Positions 18,084-24,937 of a stretch of 64,000 nucleotides of DNA are shown piece by piece. A program made the position numbers and the translations under genes. Each line of letters opens with the position of its first letter. The stretch's first letter is position 1. The stretch covers positions 17,638 to 81,637 of the forward strand of contig DASUJY010000065.1 in assembly GCA_036279015.1 (NCBI GenBank). Direction: 5' to 3'. A model generated the notes under the pieces. The model worked only from the letters and a program-made list of their open reading frames with translations, ran no database searches and was not told where the DNA came from. The DNA is from DATEOR01 sp036279015 (lineage in GTDB: Bacteria > Actinomycetota > Thermoleophilia > Gaiellales > Gaiellaceae).

Positions 18084-18504
18084 CTATGCGGGCGGAGATC
18101 CCGGGATGGCCCCGAGTTGCTGCATCATCCCCAGTGCGTCGAAGACGCCCCAGTGCTCGTGGGCAAGTCCATCGTCTCCGAACCGGATGATGTCGATCAG
18201 CTGGACATCGATGCTCTTGCCGGTCGCAAGGCATGCCCATGAACTCGCCCTGGTGCGTTCCTGTGCCACGAACGCGCGCAACGACCTTGTCACCGCTGAC
18301 GAGGATGTCCTCCGCGTCCATCCGAAGGTCGGGAAACGCCGCCCTGTACATGTGGAAAAACTGCTTGACGCCTTCTTTGGTCGGTTCGAGCCCTGGCGAC
18401 TCCTCGTGCTCGACGAAGTCCTCCGCGACGAGCTCGCCAAACCCGTCGATATCTCCGGCGCTAAGCAGCTCGTACATGCGCCTCATCGTGGTCGCATGAG
18501 CCAC
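18084..18504 (-). pseudogene. SnoaL-like polyketide cyclase/ester cyclase-family protein, frameshifted
   Basis: The GTG at 18504 is preceded by AAGGAGG on the minus strand at a four-base spacing. The first frame gives MYELLSAGDIDGFGEL and EDFVEHEESPGLEP, typical of SnoaL-like folds, as far as GEFMGMP. The remainder (ATGKSIDVQLIDIIRFGDDG... ending in GSPPA) is in another frame. One extra T near 18231 explains the shift. Repaired length is about 140 residues, normal for the family. Members include cyclases and proteins of unknown function. Confidence 0.6.
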
Positions 18505-18568
18505 GGTTCCTCCTTCCCTGCCGACGGCGGCGCGATCTATCGCGCAGCCGCTGGCGCAATCGCGAGGG

Positions 18569-18832
18569 TTACTCCTCGACGAGGATCACGAGGGTTTCGG
18601 GGAGGACACCGTCGTAGGCCATTGCCTCTGCGGCCTCAGGGGTTCCCATCGCTGCCATGACGGCATCCATGTCGGCCACGTCCATGAGCACCGCGACGCG
18701 AGTCCGGTTCGTGGGATCAACAAAGGTTCGGATGTTGGTCACTCCGAGCGGGCCGAAGAATTCTTCGCGCTTCGGGGAGGCAAGCCAGTGATCCGTGTCG
18801 CTGACGTCGTGGTGACCGATGACGGTCGGCAT
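18569..18832 (-). CDS. Small conserved-looking protein, family not recognised
   Basis: 87 residues from the ATG at 18832. It starts with a beta strand containing two His (TVIGHHDVSDTDHWL), contains RVAVLMDVADMDAVMAAM, and ends in TLVILVEE. The size and alternating strand/helix pattern suggest a ferredoxin-like alpha+beta fold such as the antibiotic-biosynthesis-monooxygenase group, but no diagnostic motif is present. It stands 64 bases after the SnoaL-like gene on the same strand and diverges from 18991. Confidence 0.5.
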   Translation of the reverse strand: MPTVIGHHDVSDTDHWLASPKREEFFGPLGVTNIRTFVDPTNRTRVAVLMDVADMDAVMAAMGTPEAAEAMAYDGVLPETLVILVEE

Positions 18833-18990
18833 GGCGCTCCTTGCTGTCGTAGGCTGGTGCCGCCCCGAACGGCCCGACGATCCTACACTCGCGACGGCCC
18901 GGCCCGTACCGCTCGGCGCGACGGAACTCAGCGGCCTCTCTCGCACTGACGGTCCGGCCCTTCCCGGCTCGGTGGATTGCATGTGCTTCC

Positions 18991-19251
18991 TTGTGGGATT
19001 CAGGCGATCGCCCGGACGCCGTCGGCGCCATCGAACGGCCCGCGACGTCGGAGGAGCGCCAGCGGGCGCTCATGGAGATCGCCTGCAGGCGCAGAGGTCG
19101 CGACCCAGCTCCAGCCGTCTCTCATGGCTTCAAGACGCTCGAGGAGCTCGTTTCCTTCCAAGCCGGACCGCAGGAAGGAGAGTCTTGGATACTTCTGACA
19201 CGGCATCGGCAGGCGACTGTCGAGGACATGCGAACGAAAGGTGGCGTGTGA
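18991..19251 (+). CDS. Hypothetical 86-residue protein ahead of the DsrE gene
   Basis: A TTG-started frame whose TGA overlaps the ATG of the DsrE-family gene by one base (TGATG), the coupling seen across this window. The middle holds a helix rich in Arg/Glu (TSEERQRALMEIACRRR) and a FKTLEELVSF segment. No family is recognised and no ribosome site is obvious, so it may be a chance frame. Confidence 0.35.
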   Translation: MWDSGDRPDAVGAIERPATSEERQRALMEIACRRRGRDPAPAVSHGFKTLEELVSFQAGPQEGESWILLTRHRQATVEDMRTKGGV

Positions 19252-19619
19252 TGGCGGAGAGTGAAAAGGTCGTCGTGAATTTGGCCACTGGCCTCGAGGA
19301 CTCGGAACGCGTGACCGTGGCCTTCCTCGTGGCCGGCGCCGCCCTCGAGAAGGGCAAGCGAGTCGCCATGTTTCTCACGAAGGAAGCCGTCCGCCTTGGG
19401 CTTCCCGGTTATGCGGAGTCAGTTGCGTGTGACGGCTGCCCACCGGTTTCGAAGCTGTTCGGCCAGTACACGGAAGGTGGCGGCGAGCTCCTCGTCTGTC
19501 CGATCTGCTTCAACGCCCGCAAGCTCGACGAATCTGCACTCGTCGCAAACGCCCGCCTGGCGGGAGCGACGCCACTCTGGGACTGGATCGACGACGGCGC
19601 TACCGTGTTCAGCTACTAG
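19251..19619 (+). CDS. DsrE/DsrF-like family protein
   Basis: 122 residues. The Rossmann-like opening VVVNLATGLEDSERVTVAFLVAGAAL, the later VAMFLTKEAVRLGL and the two Cys pairs (CDGC and CPIC) are typical of DsrE-like sulfur-relay or intracellular sulfur-trafficking proteins. The second pair lies in the loop where sulfur-carrying cysteines occur in relatives. The role here is unknown, as no dsr or tusA gene is visible. It is followed by tRNA fragment 3. Confidence 0.7.
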   Translation: MAESEKVVVNLATGLEDSERVTVAFLVAGAALEKGKRVAMFLTKEAVRLGLPGYAESVACDGCPPVSKLFGQYTEGGGELLVCPICFNARKLDESALVANARLAGATPLWDWIDDGATVFSY

Positions 19620-19692
19620 AAGAGCGCGCTCGAAGACGAGGCCTTCGTGACGGGGCCGGAAGGCGTCTCTCCCGAAAGAGATCGGTCGGTCA

Positions 19693-19738
19693 TGGAGCTA
19701 GCCGGACTCGAACCGGCGACCTCCTGGTGCGATCCAGG
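19693..19738 (-). repeat. tRNA-Ala 3' fragment, att-like site 3 (left end of the 44-kb segment)
   Basis: Identical to the tRNA-Ala 3' part at 63777 for the first 36 or so bases. One G is then missing in the anticodon stem and a further 9-11 bases match. It lies in the same orientation as the intact tRNA gene 44 kb away, forming a direct repeat around the catabolic region. Confidence 0.75.
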
Positions 19739-20077
19739 TTCGGGCGATTCTGGGCTCTTCCCGCCGTCTCGTCTTCGTTCACGAATCTTCGTAATTGCAG
19801 GCGCTTTTGGGCGGCTTAGCGCCTAGGACTTCACGCCCTTTCCCGCTCCTTCGCGCTCAGGCTGTGTCATATTTGTGTCACTCCTGATTGCCTAGCGTGG
19901 CAACGAACGAGCCACTCGCGCCACCGCGAGCGCCGATACATCGCGCGCGTGCGCGCGGAGAATTTGCGGCGGCGTGCCTCCAACTTGTCCTCCCGATGGT
20001 TCCGAGCTACAGTCGCCGGCGGCGTGCGCCGCTCGCATGGTCGGACGCCACCCACGGAGAGGAACTCGAGGAACTTC
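19739..20077. other. No recognisable gene; leader of the island
   Basis: 339 bases between the att-like site and the first island gene. An imperfect repeat GTGTCATATTTGTGTCA (19864-19880) stands out as AT-rich in GC-rich surroundings and could be an arm-type recombinase site. No supported coding sequence was found. Confidence 0.35.
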
Positions 20078-21781
20078 TTGCGGGCACTCATCGCAGGTGG
20101 TGGCATGGCGGGGCTGATGACCGCTCTGGCGCTGCGGGAATCGGGCGTCTTCACCACGATCGACGTCTTCGAGCAGACGCGCACGCCGAGCACCGCGGGA
20201 GCCGGCCTGAACATTTCTCCGAACGGAGCAAGGCTGTGCCGGTGGCTCGGCGTCGACCTCGACGGCGGTGACCCCAAGGGCCCCAACGGCGCAATCGACG
20301 GCGGCAGGGCGGCGATCCTCCACGAGACCCGGATGGTCTGGGAGGACGGCTCGATCACGCGGAAGCCGCTCGACCACAACACCGCGGCCGGCGACCACGC
20401 CGGCTTCCACCACATGCACCGCCTCGACCTGCTCATGGCCCTCTACAAGCGCGTCCTCGAGTTCGCGCCAGAGGCGGGCGCCAACTGCCCGATCGAGGTC
20501 CACATGGCCAAGCGCCTGGAGGCCGTGGACCAGGACGAGGAGTCCGTGACCGCGACGTTCTCCGACGACACGTCCGAGACCGGAGATCTGCTGATCGGTG
20601 CCGACGGCGTCGACTCCCAGGTGCTGGAGGCGATCTGGCCGGGCGTGTCGACCAAGCGCTGGACCGAGGTTGTCGTCTACCGCGGTCTGGTCCCGAGGGA
20701 CAAGGTGGCCGCGGCGCGCCAGCCCGACGGCAGCCCGCTCGACTACAACCCCATCGACACGATGTCGATGGACACCCGCGAGACCCCAACGGCGCAGCAT
20801 CTCACGTACTGGGTCCGCGGCGGCGAACTGCTCAACGTGTGGCTCGCCTACTACGAGCCCAACGCCGAGGAGTTCGAGCGCCGGGAGAGCGACTGGTTCC
20901 CCGCCGACCGCGATGAGATGGTCGGCAATATGAGCATGGCGTTCGCGGGCGACCCCCGTCACGACGACGTCGTCGCACTCACGAGCCTGATGGAGAACCC
21001 GACGAAATGGGGGCTCTACGACCGTGACGCGCTCGAGAACTGGACGGAGGGTCGCGTGGGCCTGGTGGGTGACGCTGCTCACCCGATGCTGCCCACCTTC
21101 GGCCAGGGTGCCGCGCAGGCCTTCGAGGACGCCGCGGCACTGGGCAAGTGCTTCGAGCTCCACGGCACGGACATCTACCGCGCGCTGTTGCACTACGAGC
21201 GCGTGCGTTACTACCGGGCGACGCGCTTCCAGTTCGCGTCGAAGTTCCTGTTCAAGCACCTCGAGCCGGAGGACTCGCCTGAGCGCCGGAAGATCCTCGC
21301 CGCGGTTAACGAGCGTGACTACCCCGTCTTCGATCACACGGAGCGTGCGGGCAGCGACGACTCGTGGATCTACGCGTTCGACGCGCGCGAGATCGGCGAC
21401 AAGCTGCCGATCAGGAAGCTCGGGCCGTGGCACTTCCGCTCGCGGAACGAGGCGCTCAAAAGCGCCCGCAGGGAGGTCCTCACCAACCTTTGGAAGCCGG
21501 CGAAGCCATGGACCGGCGACCGGCCCGTCACACGCGAGGAGCTCGCGCATCACACGACCTTCGACGACTGCTGGGTCGTCATCCGCGGCAAGGTCTACGA
21601 CTTCAGCGAGTGGAAGGACCACCATCCGGGTGGGCCCTTCGTCGCGCGCATGTACGGCGGGAAGGACGCCACGGCCGAGTTCGGCGACTACCACAGCCCG
21701 CTCGCGGAGCGGCACATGGAGCACTTCTGCGTCGGGCCGCTCGTCGGAGCCCCCGCCGAGCCCGCCGGCGACGCCGTCTAG
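20078..21781 (+). CDS. FAD-dependent aromatic monooxygenase fused to a C-terminal cytochrome b5-like domain
   Basis: 567 residues from a TTG at 20078 preceded by GAGGAA. Residues about 3-400 form a group A flavoprotein hydroxylase: ALIAGGGMAGLMTALAL (FAD Rossmann), DLLIGADGVDS (the DG motif) and GLVGDAAHPMLPTFGQGA (GD motif), as in salicylate and 3-hydroxybenzoate hydroxylases. Residues about 475-560 carry a b5 haem domain: TFDDCWVVIRGKVYDFSEW then HHPGGP and a second His in DYHSPLAERHM. The fusion is unusual because flavin hydroxylases need no haem partner. The substrate is unknown. It is the first gene of the 44-kb island. Confidence 0.75.
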   Translation: MRALIAGGGMAGLMTALALRESGVFTTIDVFEQTRTPSTAGAGLNISPNGARLCRWLGVDLDGGDPKGPNGAIDGGRAAILHETRMVWEDGSITRKPLDHNTAAGDHAGFHHMHRLDLLMALYKRVLEFAPEAGANCPIEVHMAKRLEAVDQDEESVTATFSDDTSETGDLLIGADGVDSQVLEAIWPGVSTKRWTEVVVYRGLVPRDKVAAARQPDGSPLDYNPIDTMSMDTRETPTAQHLTYWVRGGELLNVWLAYYEPNAEEFERRESDWFPADRDEMVGNMSMAFAGDPRHDDVVALTSLMENPTKWGLYDRDALENWTEGRVGLVGDAAHPMLPTFGQGAAQAFEDAAALGKCFELHGTDIYRALLHYERVRYYRATRFQFASKFLFKHLEPEDSPERRKILAAVNERDYPVFDHTERAGSDDSWIYAFDAREIGDKLPIRKLGPWHFRSRNEALKSARREVLTNLWKPAKPWTGDRPVTREELAHHTTFDDCWVVIRGKVYDFSEWKDHHPGGPFVARMYGGKDATAEFGDYHSPLAERHMEHFCVGPLVGAPAEPAGDAV

Positions 21782-21859
21782 GTCGAGCCGCGTGTCGCTC
21801 CAGGACGAACGCATGATCTTCGTTAGCGCCGGCTCCGGCCGCCTGCGTGGGACTAGGAT

Positions 21860-22507
21860 CTGACGATCCGCACGGTCCTCTGCTTCGGCGACTCGAACAC
21901 CTGGGGGCTCGACCCGGCGACAGGTGAGCGCTTCCCGCGCGAGGTGCGCTGGCCCGGAGTCGTCGCGCGCGAGCTCGGGCCGCACGCCACAGTCGTCGAG
22001 GAGGGGCTCCCCGGCCGGACGGCCGCCGTGCTCGACCCCGCCTGGCCGCACTACACCGGCCTGCCCTACCTCCGACCGGCGCTCGAGTCGCATGCGCCGC
22101 TCGACGCGGTCGCGATCATGCTCGGGACGAACGACGTTCAGGAGCCGTACCGGCGCAGCGCGGCCGGGATCGCGAGCGACATCGCGGGCCTCGCGGAGAT
22201 CGTCCTGCGGAGCGCCTGCGGTCCCGAGAACGGCGTGACACACGTTCTCCTCGTCGCTCCCCCACCGCTCGGCAAGCTGAGGGACGCCATGTCGGAGGCC
22301 TCGTACGGCCCGGGGGCGGAATCGTCTCGCCGGCTCGGCGAGCTGCTCTCGGCCGTGGCGGACGGCGCCGGGCTCGGCTTCCTGGACGCCGGAATCGTCA
22401 CGTCATTCAGCGAGGCGGACGGCTTCCATCTCGACGCAAGCGGGCACGAGGCGCTCGGGCGAGCGGTCGCGGGCGCGCTCCGCGCCGGGCTAGCGGAGGG
22501 CGGGTAG
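21860..22507 (+). CDS. SGNH/GDSL hydrolase, arylesterase type, CTG start
   Basis: 215 residues with CFGDSNTWG (nucleophile block), MLGTNDV (block III) and DGFHLDASGH (Asp-x-x-His end), the set of the SGNH arylesterase/TesA-like group. An in-frame TAG at 21854 leaves no ATG, GTG or TTG before the GDS motif. CTG at 21860 gives MTIRTVLCFGDSN..., the usual N-terminus. It overlaps the convergent LLM gene by 18 bases at its 3' end. Confidence 0.75.
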   Translation: MTIRTVLCFGDSNTWGLDPATGERFPREVRWPGVVARELGPHATVVEEGLPGRTAAVLDPAWPHYTGLPYLRPALESHAPLDAVAIMLGTNDVQEPYRRSAAGIASDIAGLAEIVLRSACGPENGVTHVLLVAPPPLGKLRDAMSEASYGPGAESSRRLGELLSAVADGAGLGFLDAGIVTSFSEADGFHLDASGHEALGRAVAGALRAGLAEGG

Positions 22508-23602
22508 CACTTCCGCTGCGAACAGCTTCAGGGAGCGCATCACCTTCTCGTGGGGGAGGTTGCCGAAGGCGAAGAGGAGGCAGAGCTGGCGCAGCCCCAG
22601 TTCGTTCACCTGGGCCAGGAGCTGCTCGCGGACCCTCGCGGGCGAGCCGCAGACGACGATGCCGGCCTCCTGGACGTCCTCAAAGCTCTCGGGCGCCTGC
22701 ATCGAGCGCGCGAAGATGTCCCGGTGGAAGGCGTAGCTGTCCGGCAGGAGCGCCGGGTCCGGCGGCAGCGCCGCGTCCGCGAAGAGGAAGAGCATGTGCG
22801 AGAGCGCGGGGTCGCAGTCGGCGACGGCCTCCTCGTCCGTCGGCGCGACGTAGACGTTGCGGAAGAGCATGAACGTCTCGCGCCCGATGCGGCCGTCGGC
22901 GTCGGCCGCCAGGCCGAGGTAGTGGTCGAGCTTCTCGCCGACGACGGTCGTCGGCAGGAAGATCGTCGACATGCCGAAGCCCTGGGAGGCGACCCACTCG
23001 ATCGTGGCCGGGCTCTCGGCCGCCGCCCAGACCGGCGGATGCGGCTTCTGCAGCGGCCGCGGGTAGACGGCCGTGCGGCCCAGCGAGTAGAAGTCGCCGT
23101 CGTGCTCGAGCTCGACCTCGGTCCACGCCGCGACCATGAGCTCCATCCCCTCCTGGAAGCGCGGGCGCAGCTCGTCGAAGTCCATCCCGAGCTTCTGCAC
23201 CTCCTGGAAGTCGATGCCGCGCCCGACGCCGACCTCGAGGCGGCCACCGGAGAGCACGTCCAGCATCGCCGCCTCCTCCGCGAGGCGGAGCGGCTCGTGG
23301 AAGGGGACGACGTTGACCATCACCCCGAGCCGGATCCGCTCGGTGCGGGCCGCGAGAGCTCCGAGCATCACGTTCGGCGACGGAAGCAGGTTGTAGGCGG
23401 TGAAGTGGTGCTCGGAAAGAAAGACGCAGTCGAATCCGAGCCGCTCCGCGGCCAGCCACTCCTCCATGTGCTCGGCATAGACGCGCGCCGCGAGCGATGG
23501 GTCGTAGCGGGCAGGGTCGTTGTCGTACGGGTAGTGGCAGAGGTCGAAGATCGAGACCCCGAGCCGATCGAGGCTGCTCAGAGGCGCCGACACGCGGCGC
23601 AT
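22490..23602 (-). CDS. LLM-class flavin-dependent oxidoreductase (bacterial luciferase-like)
   Basis: 370 residues with the luciferase-like TIM barrel: GVSIFDLCHYP at the first strand, CVFLSEHHF, RIRLGVMVNVVPFHEPLRLAEEAAMLDVLSGGRL and VGVGRG, which are signature segments of the family. Relatives use FMNH2 or F420 for monooxygenation or hydride transfer. It is followed on the same strand side by a PaaI-like thioesterase four bases upstream of its start, so the two form a unit. The substrate is unknown. Confidence 0.8.
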   Translation of the reverse strand: MRRVSAPLSSLDRLGVSIFDLCHYPYDNDPARYDPSLAARVYAEHMEEWLAAERLGFDCVFLSEHHFTAYNLLPSPNVMLGALAARTERIRLGVMVNVVPFHEPLRLAEEAAMLDVLSGGRLEVGVGRGIDFQEVQKLGMDFDELRPRFQEGMELMVAAWTEVELEHDGDFYSLGRTAVYPRPLQKPHPPVWAAAESPATIEWVASQGFGMSTIFLPTTVVGEKLDHYLGLAADADGRIGRETFMLFRNVYVAPTDEEAVADCDPALSHMLFLFADAALPPDPALLPDSYAFHRDIFARSMQAPESFEDVQEAGIVVCGSPARVREQLLAQVNELGLRQLCLLFAFGNLPHEKVMRSLKLFAAEVLPALR

Positions 23603-23606
23603 CCTC

Positions 23607-24026
23607 TCATTCCCGGCCTCGTTCGCGAACCGCGACCGTCACGCGACCGAGCGCACAGAGGCGCCCGTTGTCGTCGGTCAGCTCGACGTCCCAGATCCAC
23701 GTCGTTCGGCCCCGGTGCCGCCTGCGGGCCGTCGCGTTGATCGATCCCGAGGCGATCGGCCGGAGGAAGGAGCAGCTGTTGGACATCCCCAGGGCGACCT
23801 TGCCCTCCTGCGCGACGCCGTGGTTCGTCCCGAGTGACGCGAGGGCCTCCGCGACCGACGCGTGCACTCCTCCGTGGACGAGACCGGTCGGCTGCGTGAC
23901 GTGCTCGCGGACGGGAACGCGGCCGCGGACGACCTCCTCGCTCGCCTCCAGGATCTCCAGTCCGTAGTGGCGATCGAAGGGTGAGGTCTCGAGCAGCGGG
24001 TCGACCGGATCGCCCGCGTCGCTCAT
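23607..24026 (-). CDS. PaaI/hotdog-fold thioesterase
   Basis: 139 residues. The hotdog signature TGLVHGGVHASVAEALAS, with the acyl-CoA binding GLVHGG loop, is followed by CSFLRPIASGSINATA, as in PaaI/YbaW-type acyl-CoA thioesterases. The ATG at 24026 is preferred over 24056 because the domain starts soon after it. Divergent from the tryptophan/anthraniloyl-CoA operon, it could clear dead-end aryl-CoA thioesters. That role is inferred. Confidence 0.8.
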   Translation of the reverse strand: MSDAGDPVDPLLETSPFDRHYGLEILEASEEVVRGRVPVREHVTQPTGLVHGGVHASVAEALASLGTNHGVAQEGKVALGMSNSCSFLRPIASGSINATARRRHRGRTTWIWDVELTDDNGRLCALGRVTVAVRERGRE

Positions 24027-24049
24027 GGCCGACCTCGGGCCGCGATCGG

Positions 24050-24077
24050 TTGCCACGTCACGGCGCTCAAGTGTAAA
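24050..24077 (+). promoter_or_regulatory. Putative promoter of the tryptophan/anthraniloyl-CoA operon
   Basis: TTGCCA (24050-24055) and TGTAAA (24072-24077) are 16 bases apart, matching -35 and -10 hexamers at five and four of six positions. They lie 30 bases before the inferred CTG start of the first gene. Confidence 0.4.
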
Positions 24078-24106
24078 GCTCCCTCCACGCGAACACGGAC
24101 GTTCAC

Positions 24107-24937
24107 CTGAACGTCGGCGTCGGCCTTCCGACGACGACCCCTGGGGCCGACGGCACCCTAGTCGTCGAGTGGGCGAAGCGTGCGGACGCGGGCCCCTTCA
24201 CGAGCCTGGCCGTCCTCGACCGCCTCGCCTACGACAGCTTCGAGCCGTTCATGGCGCTCGCCGCCGCGGCGGGGGTCACGGACCGGGTGCGGCTGGCGAC
24301 GATGGTGGCGGTCGGCCCGCTCCGCGCGACCGCGCTCCTCGCCAAGCAGGCCGCGTCTCTGCAGGCGCTCTCCGGTGGACGGTTGACGCTCGGCCTCGCC
24401 ATCGGAGCGCGCGTGGAGGACTACGAGGCGGCCGGGGTCGACCACCGGGACCGGGGACGGCGGCTCGCCGAGCAGCTCGCGTACGTGCGCGGCCGGGTGG
24501 AGGAGGAGCGCGTCGGCCCCTCCCGGGAAGACATCGAGCTCCTCGTCGGCGGCGCGAGCGGTCCCGCCTTCGCGCGCATGGCCCGGTACGCCGACGGCTA
24601 CGCGCATGGCGGCGGTCCCCCGCGCGCCTTCGCCGGCGCCGCCGCCCGTGCCGAGGCGGCCTGGCGCGACCTCGGCCGGCCGGGGCGCCCGCGCCTCTGG
24701 GGCCAGGGCTACTTCGCGCTCGGCGACGTCGAGGCCGGGAACGCCTACCTGCGCGACTACTACACGTTCACGGGTCCGTTCGCCGAGCGTGTCGTCGCCG
24801 CCAACCTGACGAGCGCGCGGGCCGTGAAGGACTTCGTCCGCGGCTACGAGGAGGCGGGCTGCGACGAGCTCGTCCTCTTCCCCACCGTCTCCGACCTGTC
24901 CGAGCTCGACCGGCTCGCCGAGGCGGTCGGTCGATGA
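24107..24937 (+). CDS. LLM-class flavin-dependent oxidoreductase, CTG start, first gene of the operon
   Basis: 276 residues with the LLM barrel motifs: NVGVGLPTTTPGADG at strand 1, VRLATMVAVGPLRATALLAKQAASLQALSGGRLTLGLA in the core split by short loops, then a short C-terminal region. An in-frame TAA at 24074 leaves no ATG, GTG or TTG before the conserved start, so CTG at 24107 is inferred. Its TGA shares the ATGA junction of the next gene. Position suggests a role in aromatic or ring-product oxidation, but abm-type pathways as I know them lack such an enzyme. Confidence 0.7.
   Translation: MNVGVGLPTTTPGADGTLVVEWAKRADAGPFTSLAVLDRLAYDSFEPFMALAAAAGVTDRVRLATMVAVGPLRATALLAKQAASLQALSGGRLTLGLAIGARVEDYEAAGVDHRDRGRRLAEQLAYVRGRVEEERVGPSREDIELLVGGASGPAFARMARYADGYAHGGGPPRAFAGAAARAEAAWRDLGRPGRPRLWGQGYFALGDVEAGNAYLRDYYTFTGPFAERVVAANLTSARAVKDFVRGYEEAGCDELVLFPTVSDLSELDRLAEAVGR

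Noticed and set aside
12469..19738. Three extra tRNA-Ala genes
   Set aside because: Each copy stops within the anticodon arm and has no D arm or 5' acceptor strand, so none can fold as a tRNA.
19867..20436. Minus-strand frame ending in GVTQI, considered as an integrase tail
   Set aside because: Most of it is the shadow of the FAD monooxygenase on the other strand and no recombinase motif (Arg-His-Arg-Tyr) is visible.
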